A stretch of 64,000 bases of DNA from Adlercreutzia muris. GTDB lineage: Bacteria; Actinomycetota; Coriobacteriia; Coriobacteriales; Eggerthellaceae. Of this stretch, positions 48,311 to 59,125 are shown one piece after another (within the stretch, counting starts at the first letter, position 1; each line of letters starts with the position of its first letter). The notes under the pieces are model-generated. The model was not told the origin of the DNA. It made no database searches and saw nothing but the letters and a program-made list of their open reading frames with translations. Where the stretch lies: the NCBI RefSeq assembly GCF_008831045.1, contig NZ_WAJS01000001.1:1-64000 (forward strand). Reading direction: 5' to 3'. The position numbers and the translations under genes are program-made.

Positions 48311-49747
48311 TCAGTTCACCTGCCAGAAGCCAGACTTATCGGAGCCGATGCGCGTAATGAGCCCCAGCTCGCGCAGGCGCCTGAACGAGCGCCGCACGGT
48401 GCTCTCGGAGACCCCCAGATTGCGGGCAATGCGCGGCGCGGTCAGCCTTCCGTCGATGTCGATGAGGGCGAGGACCCGCTCGTCGCTGAACGTGAGGCTC
48501 GTCTCGTGTTGCATGGCCGCGGCTCGGGCCGCGACCTGCACGGCGGCCAGCTCCGTTCGGGGCACGGGCGCGGGAGCCAGATGGGGGGACGGTGCCATGG
48601 AGGCGGCCAGCAGGCTGTCGTTGTCGGTGGGGAAGCACACCATAGTCTCATCATCGCGCAGCGAGAAGAGGGGCTCGGGCACGCCGGCTTCCATGCAGTG
48701 CATGCGGATGGCGCCGATGCCGTTGCCCCACCCGTCGATGATACCGAGGGAGCGCAGGGCGGCCACGAGGCTTGGATTGTTCGGCCGCGAGGTATGGCGC
48801 CCCAGCAAGGTTCCCGCATCCCAGGTGCGGGGCGGCCGGCCCACGTTGTCGATGCAGAGGCGATCGGAGAACACGCTGACTTGCACGGGGGTTCCGCTCC
48901 CGTAGTTCTTGTGGGCAAGGGCGTTCAGGATAGCCTCGTGGATTGCGTCGCGCGGCGGCAGGGCGCCGTGGGGGCCGGTCGCCGGCGAGCCTGCAAAGGG
49001 GTTCATACGGGGCAGGTATTTCTCGAAGAGCAGCTCCACGGTGCCGTGCAGCTGCTCGATAAGCGATCCGCGCACCTCGTCCTCAAAGATGGGGGTGATG
49101 CCGCGGGCTCCGAAGAAACCGATGCGCACCGTGGCTCCCGGGATGAAGCGCTGGGGCTGGTCGTGCAGCAGGAGGATGCCGGCGTTGGTGGGGGTGCCCA
49201 CGCCGGTCATGAGCCCTTCGTGGCGCAGGGCCTCTTCGATAGCGGCTGTCTCGTCGAGATCGGTGGTGAGGTCGGTGTCCCGCGCCGCCCCGGTGAAGCG
49301 GGTGACGAGCCCGAGGTTCAGATCGTCCATGCTCGCCTGCACTACGGGGAGCAGCTCCCATTTGATGTCCGGCTCCAAGTCCCGCTGGAGCAGGCGGTCG
49401 AGGGCCTCGTCATCGAGCACATGGTTCGCGCCATCCTGGTAAAAGTAGAACACGCCGCGGTAGCTAAGGGGCTCGCTGGCAGGTGGGATCACCACCTCGA
49501 GGCAGAAACGACCGCCGTCGAGCACCAGTTCCACGGCGCAGACGAGACCGAGGGCCTGATCGACCGCCGGCGGAATGGACTTCATGATGCGATTGGTGCG
49601 GCGCTTGACCGAGCCGCGACTGTCCACATCGGCATTGAGGATGAGCCGACCGCCACCGGCGTTGGCGATGCCGCAGACAACCTCCAGGCAGTCGTCCCGC
49701 CACGCCGAGCGCCGGGCGATAGGGAGCATCCTGTCGGAAGCGACCAT
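48311..49747 (-). CDS. RecG-like ATP-binding protein with C-terminal winged helix (putative regulator)
   Basis: A 478-residue protein. The first ~130 residues match the AlbA_2 (Schlafen-like) domain seen in such regulators (GGGRLILNADVDSRG). The middle holds a GHKL-type ATPase segment: RDAIHEAILNALAHKNYGSG (N box), LCIDNVGRPP and WGNGIGAIRMHC. The C-terminus is a winged helix (LIDIDGRLTAPRIARNLGVSESTVRRSFRRLRELGLI). Proteins with this order are annotated as putative transcriptional regulators or RecG C-terminal-like; the function is not established. GTG or ATG near 49747 with AAGG upstream. Confidence 0.75.
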   Translation of the reverse strand: MVASDRMLPIARRSAWRDDCLEVVCGIANAGGGRLILNADVDSRGSVKRRTNRIMKSIPPAVDQALGLVCAVELVLDGGRFCLEVVIPPASEPLSYRGVFYFYQDGANHVLDDEALDRLLQRDLEPDIKWELLPVVQASMDDLNLGLVTRFTGAARDTDLTTDLDETAAIEEALRHEGLMTGVGTPTNAGILLLHDQPQRFIPGATVRIGFFGARGITPIFEDEVRGSLIEQLHGTVELLFEKYLPRMNPFAGSPATGPHGALPPRDAIHEAILNALAHKNYGSGTPVQVSVFSDRLCIDNVGRPPRTWDAGTLLGRHTSRPNNPSLVAALRSLGIIDGWGNGIGAIRMHCMEAGVPEPLFSLRDDETMVCFPTDNDSLLAASMAPSPHLAPAPVPRTELAAVQVAARAAAMQHETSLTFSDERVLALIDIDGRLTAPRIARNLGVSESTVRRSFRRLRELGLITRIGSDKSGFWQVN

Positions 49748-50132
49748 GGGCTGCCTTTCTCCTTACCCTGTCAATACCCGTGCATCATTATTATAAGAAA
49801 GAACTCCACGCAAGGGAACGGGCCTCATCTAAGCTTTCCTAGCTCAGGTTTCGTACAAGTGTTCACATAACCTTCATAGAGGAAGGAAGCGCTCCATGAC
49901 GGGGATTGGGTGAGGGAGATTCTTATATTCTCCCTGATGACGGCATTGTTTTGGTTCGGTAACAAAGTTTTTCTGATCGGTGACTTCCCGCATCGGGGGG
50001 CGTATTGTGCGGAGAAGTGAGCTTTGCTTACTGAATGACGTTGAGGAAACTTGACAGCAGTAGACTAAGGTTTTATACTGCACCCCAATATCATTCATCT
50101 GTACCAGAACTGTGAAAGCGAGGCAGTACACA
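49748..50132. other. Intergenic region upstream of dnaK
   Basis: This 385-bp region has no gene. It holds divergent promoters: on the minus side for the ATPase/winged-helix gene and on the plus side the dnaK promoter with its HspR-type operator at 50050-50079. Confidence 0.6.
50050..50079 (+). promoter_or_regulatory. dnaK promoter overlapped by a HAIR-like HspR operator
   Basis: TTGACA (50051-50056) and TATACT (50074-50079) are separated by exactly 17 bp. CTTGACA-N7-ACTAAGG (50050-50070) overlaps the -35 and spacer and is a degenerate match to the HAIR inverted repeat CTTGAGT-N7-ACTCAAG bound by HspR. HspR is encoded at the end of this operon, so feedback repression is expected. Confidence 0.7.
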
Positions 50133-52037
<1,905 letters not shown>

Positions 52038-52042
52038 GACCG

Positions 52043-52726
52043 ATGACGACGCCCGATAAGGACCAAGTCACCTCTTCTACCCCTGAACCCGAGGAAGCCG
52101 CCCCCGCGGCGGCTTCCCCCGCCGATGGCACCGCGCCGGCGGAGGTTATCGCCGATGCCGAGGTGATCGAGGCCAACGAGGCCGGCCAGCTGGACGAAGA
52201 ACTCGAGAAGGCCGCCGCGGAAGCCGTGGCCGGCGTAATCGAGGAGTCCGAGGCCGTGGCCGCCGCCAAGGCCGAAGCGGCCGACTGGCAGGACAAGTAC
52301 GTGCGCCTGCATGCCGAGTGGGACACCTACCGCCGCCGCATGGCCGAGCAGCGCGAGGCCGAGAAGGCCCGGGCCACGGAGAAGCTCGTGGAGAGCCTCC
52401 TGCCGGTGCTGGACGATTTCGTGCGTACGGTGGACTACGCCGAGACCAACGGCGAGGCCGGGCTGCTCGGCGGTGTGAAAGCCGTGCAGGCCAAGTTGAC
52501 CGACACGCTTGCCAAGGGCGGTTTGGAGGTCATCAACCCCGAGGGGGAGGCCTTCGACGCCCTGGCCTGCCAGGCCGTGGGCACGGTGGACGACCCCAGC
52601 GTTCCCGACGAGACCGTCGCCCAGGTATACCAACTCGGATACCGCATGGGCGACAAGGTGCTCAGGCCCGCCATGGTGACCATCACCACAGGAGGCCCCA
52701 AGCGGGAGAAGCCGGAAGAAGAGTAA
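52043..52726 (+). CDS. grpE: Nucleotide exchange factor GrpE
   Basis: A 227-residue GrpE. A disordered acidic N-terminus (~75 residues) precedes a long helix (DKYVRLHAEWDTYRRRMAEQREAEKARATE) and the beta domain with EAFDALACQAVGTV and QLGYRMGDKVLRPAMVTI. It releases ADP from DnaK. ATG 52043 follows the dnaK stop by 5 bp. Confidence 0.95.
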   Translation: MTTPDKDQVTSSTPEPEEAAPAAASPADGTAPAEVIADAEVIEANEAGQLDEELEKAAAEAVAGVIEESEAVAAAKAEAADWQDKYVRLHAEWDTYRRRMAEQREAEKARATEKLVESLLPVLDDFVRTVDYAETNGEAGLLGGVKAVQAKLTDTLAKGGLEVINPEGEAFDALACQAVGTVDDPSVPDETVAQVYQLGYRMGDKVLRPAMVTITTGGPKREKPEEE

Positions 52727-52795
52727 GACTGATCGGGGGCGGACTTGCGGGTCCGCTCTCGCGTTCAAGAGACAAAAGTAACGGAGGTGGAACGA

Positions 52796-53761
52796 ATGGC
52801 GTCCACGCCTGATTATTACCAAACGCTAGGCGTTCCGCGCACTGCCACGGCCGACGAGATCAAGAAGGCGTTCCGCAAGCTCGCCCGCAAGCATCATCCC
52901 GATGCCGGCGGCGACGAGGCCAAGTTCAAGGAGTTGAACGAGGCCTACGAGGTGCTGAGCGACGAGAAGAAGCGCAATCTCTACGACCAGTACGGAACCG
53001 CGAACGAGAACCAGATTCCCCACGGATGGGGCGGCGGTCAGGGATTCAACGTCGAGGACATCTTCGGCGGCGGGGGCGGCTCCTACTCGTCCGGCGGCGG
53101 CTTCGGCGGCAGCTGGGCCGACATTCTGGAGAGCATTCGCAGCGGTGAAGGTGCGTTTGGAAGCAACTGGGACTTCGGTGGCGGCTTCGGTGGGCAGCCC
53201 CAGCCCCGCCGCGGCCAGGATATGAACGTCACGTTGAATGTGACTTTCGACGAGGCCATGCAGGGCACCGAGAAGCGCATCACCGTGCGCATTCCCGGCA
53301 AGAGCGAATCCGACACCCACACGGTGAAGGTGCCCGCCGGCGCCGTAGACGGCGGTCGCGTGCGATTGCGCGGCCAGGGTGCCCTCGGCGAGAACGGCGG
53401 CTCGGCCGGCGACTTGCTCATCACCACGAAGATCGACGAGCATCCCTACTTCGGCCGCGACAAGGCCGACGTGACGGTGACGCTGCCGGTCACGGTGGCC
53501 GAGGCGGCCCTGGGCGCCTCCATCGTGGTGCCCACGCCCGACGGCAAGAAGATCAAGGTGAAGGTGCCCGCCGGCACCCAAGACGGCAAGGTGCTCACCA
53601 TCAAGGGCAAGGGCGCGCCCGACGTGAAGAACAAGGGCCAGTTCGGCAACTTGAAGATTCGCGTGGCGGTGGAAGTGCCCACCGAGATGAACGAGGCCCA
53701 AACCAAGGCCATGGAAGATTTCCAAGCGGCAACGGATAAGGAGATCAGACCATGGGATTAG
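52796..53761 (+). CDS. dnaJ: DnaJ-type co-chaperone lacking the zinc domain (CbpA-like)
   Basis: A 321-residue J protein. The J domain ([33 protein letters not shown]) has the HPD tripeptide. It is followed by a Gly/Phe/Ser-rich linker (~residues 75-140) and two beta-barrel substrate domains ([44 protein letters not shown]). The four CxxCxGxG repeats of type I DnaJ are absent, so it is a type II/CbpA-like J protein. ATG 52796 is preferred for its GGAGG. It overlaps hspR by 10 bp. Confidence 0.92.
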   Translation: MASTPDYYQTLGVPRTATADEIKKAFRKLARKHHPDAGGDEAKFKELNEAYEVLSDEKKRNLYDQYGTANENQIPHGWGGGQGFNVEDIFGGGGGSYSSGGGFGGSWADILESIRSGEGAFGSNWDFGGGFGGQPQPRRGQDMNVTLNVTFDEAMQGTEKRITVRIPGKSESDTHTVKVPAGAVDGGRVRLRGQGALGENGGSAGDLLITTKIDEHPYFGRDKADVTVTLPVTVAEAALGASIVVPTPDGKKIKVKVPAGTQDGKVLTIKGKGAPDVKNKGQFGNLKIRVAVEVPTEMNEAQTKAMEDFQAATDKEIRPWD

Positions 53762-54126
53762 ACGATAGGAACCGGCCGCTGTACATGATCAGCATTGCCG
53801 CCGAGCTAGCGGGGGTGCACCCCCAGACCCTGCGCTCCTACGAGCAAAAGGGCCTGGTGACGCCCTGTCGCACGAGCGGCAATACGCGCATGTACTCCCA
53901 GGCCGACATCGACCGGCTCAACCTCATCAACGAGCTGACGAGCGAGGGCATCAACCTCGCCGGTGTCACGCGCATCCTTGATCTGCAGAGCCGGCTCGAC
54001 GAGCGCGAAGGCGAAGTGGAGGACTTGCACGGCCGCGTGCGACGCCTCGCTGATCGCGTGCGAGAACTGGAGAACCGCGCAACCGTCGGCGCCATCGTCC
54101 GCGTGACGCCCCGACGACTTCCGTAG
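53752..54126 (+). CDS. hspR: Heat-shock repressor HspR (MerR family)
   Basis: A 124-residue MerR-type regulator. The winged helix-turn-helix [47 protein letters not shown] matches HspR (ISVAAELAGMHPQTLRxYE type). A short coiled coil ([30 protein letters not shown]) mediates dimerisation. In Actinobacteria HspR with DnaK as corepressor binds HAIR sites ahead of dnaK and clpB. The first residues overlap dnaJ, so it is cotranslated. Confidence 0.93.
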   Translation: MGLDDRNRPLYMISIAAELAGVHPQTLRSYEQKGLVTPCRTSGNTRMYSQADIDRLNLINELTSEGINLAGVTRILDLQSRLDEREGEVEDLHGRVRRLADRVRELENRATVGAIVRVTPRRLP

Positions 54127-54133
54127 CTGCTCG

Positions 54134-54250
54134 GCGGGAGCAGGGGGTATACCTCCATGCTCAGACAGTCCTCGCTCGGCGGAAATGTCCAGTGGACATT
54201 TCCGTTCGCTGCGGAACTGCGCGTGGAGGCACACCCCCTGCTCCCCGCCT
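54134..54250 (-). repeat. Structured intergenic repeat, copy C
   Basis: On the minus strand the plan of copies A and B recurs. The plus-strand outer arms CAGGGGGTATACCTCCA (54141-54157) and TGGAGGCACACCCCCTG (54224-54240) pair over 17 bp with G-U. The central hairpin is GGAAATGTCC/GGACATTTCC (54181-54190/54194-54203). The conserved GCAGTTCCGCAGCGA and GAGCGAGGACTGTCTGAGC are retained. It starts just after hspR and may end the heat-shock transcript. Confidence 0.72.
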
Positions 54251-54281
54251 GCTCAACCAAGATTGGGCGTAGAGGAAACGG

Positions 54282-54377
54282 CGGGTGTTCCAACCGAGCG
54301 AGTTCCGCAGCGACTGAAACAGGACTTAACGTCCTGTTTCACAAAGCGAGGACTGTTTGAGCGAATTGGAATACCCG
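54282..54377 (+). repeat. Structured intergenic repeat, copy B
   Basis: Outer stem GGGTGTTCCAA/TTGGAATACCC (54283-54293/54366-54376) encloses CCGAGCGAGTTCCGCAGCGAC, central hairpin GAAACAGGAC/GTCCTGTTTC (54316-54325/54331-54340) and ACAAAGCGAGGACTGTTTGAG. It lies 42 bp upstream of clpB, in head-to-head arrangement with copy C. Confidence 0.75.
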
Positions 54378-54418
54378 GCGGTTCCGACCGACAGAGAGAT
54401 ACAAACAAGGAGATTTCC

Positions 54419-57232
54419 ATGAGACTAGATAAACTGGCGGTGACGGCGCAGGAGGCCTTCCAGAGCGCCATGGGCGTGGCCGGCGAGGCCGATGCCGCTG
54501 TCATCGAGCCCATTCACTTGCTGAAGGCGCTGCTCGATTCCGACGAGAACAACCTCGCCGCCATCGTGAAGCGCATCGGCGCCGACCCGGTCTGGCTGTC
54601 CCAGAACGTGGCCGACGAGATCGCCAAGATGCCCAAGCAGACCGGCGCCGCCCCCATGGCCATTCCCGGCCAGGACCTCATCAAGGTCATCGACAACTCG
54701 GTGAAGATCGCCGAGAAGTTGGGCGACAGCTACGCCACGAGCGAGCACTTGCTCATCGCCCTGTCCGAGGACAAGGGCGCGGCCGGCCGTATCCTCACCA
54801 CGGCGGGCATCACCCGCAAGAACATCGAGGCGGCCTACGAGAGCCTGCGCGGCGACACCCGCGTGACTTCTCAGACCGACAAGACCCAGTTCGAGGCCTT
54901 GGAGCAGTTCGGCCAGAACCTCACCCAACAGGCTCGCGAGGGCAAGCTGGACCCGGTCATCGGCCGCAACGAGGAGATTCGCCGCACCATTCAGGTGCTC
55001 TCGCGCCGCACGAAGAACAACCCGGTGCTTATCGGCGAGCCGGGCACCGGCAAGACCGCCATCGTGGAGGGTCTGGCCCAGCGCATCGTGGCCGGCGATG
55101 TGCCCTCTTCCCTGAAGGACCGCGAGATCGTGTCGCTCGACCTGGGTGCCATGATGGCCGGTGCGAAGTACCGCGGCGAGTTCGAGGACCGCTTGAAGAA
55201 TGTGCTGCGCGAGGTGAAGGAAGCCGACGGCAACATCATCCTGTTCATCGATGAGCTGCACACCATCGTCGGAGCCGGTGCCGGCGGCGATTCCTCCCTG
55301 GATGCGGGCAACATGCTGAAGCCGGCGCTCGCCCGCGGCGAGCTGCGCGCCATCGGCGCCACCACGCTGGACGAGTACCGCAAGTACATCGAGAAGGACG
55401 CCGCCCTGGAGCGTCGTTTCCAAACGGTGCTCGTAAGCGAGCCCACGGTGGAGGATACCATCGCCATCCTGCGCGGTCTGAAGGAGAAGTACGAGATCCA
55501 TCACGGCGTGCGCATCACCGACGGCGCCATCGTGAGCGCGGCGGAGCTGTCCGACCGCTACATCACCGACCGCTTCCTGCCCGATAAGGCTATCGACCTC
55601 ATGGACGAGGCGGCCAGCCGCCTGCGCATCGAGATCGACTCCATGCCCGAGGAGGTGGACGCCGCCGAGCGCAAGCTCATCCAGATGCAGATCGAGGAAC
55701 AGGCCCTCATGAAGGAGTCCGACATGGCCTCCCAGGAGCGCCTGGAGAAGCTGCGCCACGATATCGCCGCCGCCCGCGAGGCGCTGGATGCCCAAAAGGC
55801 CGAGTGGCAGAACGAGAAGGACGCCATCGTGGGCGTGCAGAACCTGAAGGCCGAGTTGGAAAGCGCCCAGCTTGATGAGGAGCGCGCCACCCGCGAGGGC
55901 AACCTGCAGCTGGCCTCCGAGATTCGCTACTCGCGCATTCCCCAGCTGCAGCAACAATTGCACGTGGCCGAGGAAGCCGTGAAGACGAAGCAGCAGGACG
56001 GCGCCATCCTGAAGGAAGAGGTCTCCGAGGAGGAGATCGCCTCGGTGGTGGCCGCTTGGACGGGCATTCCCGTGGCCAAGATGATGCAGGGCGAGATGGA
56101 GAAGCTCGTTGACCTGGAGGAAGTGCTGAAGGGCCGCGTTATCGGCCAAGACGAGGCCGTGGGCGTGGTGGCCGGCGCCATCCGCCGCAACCGCGCGGGC
56201 CTGTCCGACCCGAACCGTCCCATCGGCAGCTTTTTGTTCCTCGGCCCCACCGGCGTGGGCAAGACCGAGCTGGCCAAGACGCTCGCCGAGTACCTGTTCG
56301 ATTCCGAGAAGGCCATGGTGCGCATCGACATGTCCGAGTACATGGAGAAGTTCTCCGTGCAGCGGCTCATCGGGGCGCCTCCGGGATACGTGGGCTACGA
56401 CGAGGGCGGCCAGCTGACCGAGGCCGTGCGCCGCAACCCCTACTGCGTGGTGCTGCTGGACGAGATGGAGAAGGCGCATCCCGATGTGTTCAACATCCTC
56501 TTACAGGTGCTCGATGACGGCCGCCTGACCGACGGCCAGGGCCGCGTGGTGAACTTCAAGAACTGCATCATCATCATGACCTCCAACGTGGGTTCGCAGA
56601 TCATCCGCGAGCACGCCGCCGAGGGCCGTGCCTTCGACGAGGCCCAGGCCACGGGCGGCGAGACCATGGGCGAGATGGCCGAGAAGATGATGTCCATGAC
56701 GCCCGAGCAGGCCGCCAAGCGTATGCAGGAGTTCGCGAACAAGATCCAGGACGCCCTGTCCTCCACGTTCCGCCCCGAGTTTTTGAACCGCATCGACGAC
56801 GTCATCACCTTCAACGAGCTGTCCATCTCGGCCATCGAGCCTATCGTGGATTTGCAGTTGGAGGAGGTGCGCGACCGCTTGCAGGCGCGCCACATCACCC
56901 TGGACGTCACGCCGGCGGCCATGGAGCACTTGGCCATCGACGGCTACGACCCGGTGTACGGCGCCCGCCCGCTCAAGCGCCTCATCCAGCGCGAGGTGGT
57001 GGACCGCATCGCCGAGAAGGTCATTTCCGGCGAGCTGCGCGACCGCAGCCACGTGCTCATCGATCTGGATGCCGAGGGCAACTACGCCTGCCGCATTGAG
57101 GGCCCCATGGACCTGGACGGCCTGAACCTGGACGATCCCAGCTTCCTCACCGCCGGGGCCGACCCGAAGGAGGCCCTGCAGGATCTGGACACCCTGTCGG
57201 GCGGCGACCTCGGCGAGGATCCCATCGCCTAG
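54419..57232 (+). CDS. clpB: Disaggregase ClpB (Hsp100)
   Basis: A 937-residue double AAA+ ATPase. Domains in order: N domain (residues ~1-150), AAA-1 with Walker A GEPGTGKT and Walker B ILFIDELH, middle coiled-coil domain (~410-525), AAA-2 with GPTGVGKT and [13 protein letters not shown], and the C-terminal domain with [16 protein letters not shown]. It is longer than the usual ~860-880 because of an insertion after [10 protein letters not shown] ([23 protein letters not shown]...) and a C-terminal tail. It resolubilises aggregates with DnaK. AAGGAG precedes ATG 54419. No HAIR site was seen upstream. Confidence 0.96.
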   Translation: MRLDKLAVTAQEAFQSAMGVAGEADAAVIEPIHLLKALLDSDENNLAAIVKRIGADPVWLSQNVADEIAKMPKQTGAAPMAIPGQDLIKVIDNSVKIAEKLGDSYATSEHLLIALSEDKGAAGRILTTAGITRKNIEAAYESLRGDTRVTSQTDKTQFEALEQFGQNLTQQAREGKLDPVIGRNEEIRRTIQVLSRRTKNNPVLIGEPGTGKTAIVEGLAQRIVAGDVPSSLKDREIVSLDLGAMMAGAKYRGEFEDRLKNVLREVKEADGNIILFIDELHTIVGAGAGGDSSLDAGNMLKPALARGELRAIGATTLDEYRKYIEKDAALERRFQTVLVSEPTVEDTIAILRGLKEKYEIHHGVRITDGAIVSAAELSDRYITDRFLPDKAIDLMDEAASRLRIEIDSMPEEVDAAERKLIQMQIEEQALMKESDMASQERLEKLRHDIAAAREALDAQKAEWQNEKDAIVGVQNLKAELESAQLDEERATREGNLQLASEIRYSRIPQLQQQLHVAEEAVKTKQQDGAILKEEVSEEEIASVVAAWTGIPVAKMMQGEMEKLVDLEEVLKGRVIGQDEAVGVVAGAIRRNRAGLSDPNRPIGSFLFLGPTGVGKTELAKTLAEYLFDSEKAMVRIDMSEYMEKFSVQRLIGAPPGYVGYDEGGQLTEAVRRNPYCVVLLDEMEKAHPDVFNILLQVLDDGRLTDGQGRVVNFKNCIIIMTSNVGSQIIREHAAEGRAFDEAQATGGETMGEMAEKMMSMTPEQAAKRMQEFANKIQDALSSTFRPEFLNRIDDVITFNELSISAIEPIVDLQLEEVRDRLQARHITLDVTPAAMEHLAIDGYDPVYGARPLKRLIQREVVDRIAEKVISGELRDRSHVLIDLDAEGNYACRIEGPMDLDGLNLDDPSFLTAGADPKEALQDLDTLSGGDLGEDPIA

Positions 57233-57442
57233 TAAAAGGAGGGGCGACCTCGCCCCTCCGCGCACCGGTTTCCGGCATTATCGCCCGAACCCCCGCTCCG
57301 CTGTTCTCCTTCGGCTCAGGCGCTTCGCTCCTTCATGCTTTCATGGAGCGACTTGGGGTCGCGGACGGACAGCGTTCAGAGGTCTCGGTCAGCGACACCG
57401 GAAGCCGGCGCGCTACTCAACCGCATACCCCTTTCACAGCAA
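57233..57442 (+). other. Possible structured 3' region of clpB
   Basis: After clpB a hairpin GGAGGGGCGA/TCGCCCCTCC (57238-57259) is followed by a region whose ends CCGGTTTCCGG (~57264) and CCGGAAGCCGG (~57396) can pair over 11 bp with G-U, enclosing CGCTCC/GGAGCG and other small stems. No gene is visible between 57233 and 57567. Transcribed with clpB up to the terminator at 57443, it may be a structured 3' UTR. Confidence 0.3.
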
Positions 57443-57476
57443 GCGCCCCGGGCAGCCAAGACCCGGGGCGCTTTTG
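57443..57476 (+). terminator. Terminator downstream of clpB
   Basis: GCGCCCCGGG (57443-57452) pairs perfectly with CCCGGGGCGC (57462-57471) and is followed by TTTT. It separates clpB from the convergent LuxR gene. Confidence 0.8.
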
Positions 57477-57567
57477 GTCACGAAGGTCCTTCCGTCCGTG
57501 TGGATAGCGACATCGTGACCGCGGTGACGATGAAAGCCTCCGTGCTGCGAAGCTGGGGGGTTGGCGC

Positions 57568-58977
57568 TTACGACAGCGATTCGAGCATATCCAGGAGCTC
57601 CTCGCGTGAATGGACGCCCAGCTTCAGGTAGATACTGCGCACCTGGGAGCGCACGGTGTGGAAGGAGACGGTGAATTGCTCGGCGATGGACTTTACCGTG
57701 TGCCCCTTGGCCAGGGGAACGAGAACGGCCGCTTCCCGCTCGGTGAGGTCGTGCTCCTTTGCGAGGCGAGCGCATTTGTCCTCGAGCGGCGAGGCGCTGG
57801 CGGCCGGCGATCGATGGGGAAGGCCAGTGTAGAAGAACCCGAATATCAGCACGAGCAGGGAGATCACAAGAAAGATCAGGGCGAGCACCAAAGACGAGGG
57901 AGGATCGAGGGCAAAGACCGTAACCAGAATCTCGCTTGCGAGGCGCGATGCGAAGAACAGAAACGCGGCCAGGCGAAAGCCGAGGCAGGCGGGTTTTCCG
58001 ACGGTCCTCGCCAACATGCCCGGCAAAAAGAACATGAGTCCTCCCAGGAGGAACGCCGCCGTGTTGAGGAGAAAGGCGATGAGGTATAAGCCGCTTTCGG
58101 GAAACAGGATGACAAGCAGAGCGCTCAGGCAGATAAGCAGCACGAAGCCCGAGGCAAGCCAGAGGCCCGTGCGCAGCGCAAAGGGCCTTCTCTGGAAGTA
58201 GAGCACGAAAGCCCCCGTGACCACGACGCCCGCAAACGATGTAGTGGCAATCGAAATACCTGCCGAGGGCGTGAACACGGTGCGAAAGGCAAAGCTGAGC
58301 AAACTGTAGGCGCAGATAGCCAGGGGCACGAGCGCCGAGAACTCGGGTCGATCTTCCGGCGCCGCCGGAGGCTCCTCTTCCGGGGGCAGCGGGGCAAGGA
58401 GAACGTCAAGGGCGACGGCGACGAGCATCAGCACGAGAAGCCCGAAGCGTGCGGGGACGGCCAGCGCCATGTAGACGGTGAGCGCAAGCACGGCCACTAT
58501 CCCCGCGCAAAGCATTTGGAGGGATCCTCGCCGAGCCGAAAGGGGTCGGGCCATGCGCGACCAGAGGCAGAGGAGCGAGGCGCAGGCCGCGCCCATGAGC
58601 ACCTGGCGAAGAACGAGGTATTGGAGGAGCTCGCCGGAAGGAACGAGAGGCTGGGCAACCAAGAGCGTCGCAGTTGCAAGGCCGAACGCGAGGGACGCGA
58701 ACAGCGAGGGCGCGGGTCGGCCTTTTTTGGCGAGAGGGAGAGAGATGGCGAGCAGGGCGATAAAAGCTATCTGCCACGAGAAGGAAAGCATTGCCGGCGA
58801 AGCGTCCGAGCCGGCCCCCGCGATCGCCGTCTGCCCCATGGATATGAGCAGCCAGCCCCAAATGAGGCCGGGCAGCAAGGCGAGCCGAACCGTAGCGGGC
58901 AAGATCGACTCCTTCGGAGAATCCTGTTCGCGCAAGTAGCCTTTTTCGCGTCGCGTCATCAAATAACCTGTCCCCAC
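57568..58977 (-). CDS. Membrane-bound LuxR-type transcriptional regulator (second)
   Basis: A 469-residue protein (463 if ATG 58959 is used) with about twelve hydrophobic segments, then a C-terminal LuxR helix-turn-helix: LTEREAAVLVPLAKGHTVKSIAEQFTVSFHTVRSQVRSIYLKLGVHSREEL. It has the same build as the regulator at 1082. GTG 58977 and ATG 58959 are both possible; AGGTGGGG lies upstream. It is divergent from the FMN/FAD flavoprotein at 59126, its likely target. Confidence 0.85.
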   Translation of the reverse strand: MGTGYLMTRREKGYLREQDSPKESILPATVRLALLPGLIWGWLLISMGQTAIAGAGSDASPAMLSFSWQIAFIALLAISLPLAKKGRPAPSLFASLAFGLATATLLVAQPLVPSGELLQYLVLRQVLMGAACASLLCLWSRMARPLSARRGSLQMLCAGIVAVLALTVYMALAVPARFGLLVLMLVAVALDVLLAPLPPEEEPPAAPEDRPEFSALVPLAICAYSLLSFAFRTVFTPSAGISIATTSFAGVVVTGAFVLYFQRRPFALRTGLWLASGFVLLICLSALLVILFPESGLYLIAFLLNTAAFLLGGLMFFLPGMLARTVGKPACLGFRLAAFLFFASRLASEILVTVFALDPPSSLVLALIFLVISLLVLIFGFFYTGLPHRSPAASASPLEDKCARLAKEHDLTEREAAVLVPLAKGHTVKSIAEQFTVSFHTVRSQVRSIYLKLGVHSREELLDMLESLS

Positions 58978-59125
58978 CTGCCATTTAACACAAAATGAAC
59001 GAGTGAATCGCGGGCATTTAGCTCATCGGGGGCGATGAACTGCCACCCCTTTTCCCCGATTCTCTTCGCGGCGGAATTATACCGCTGCGTAAAGGAAAAG
59101 GAAGTATGGATCGAGGAGGGCAAGA

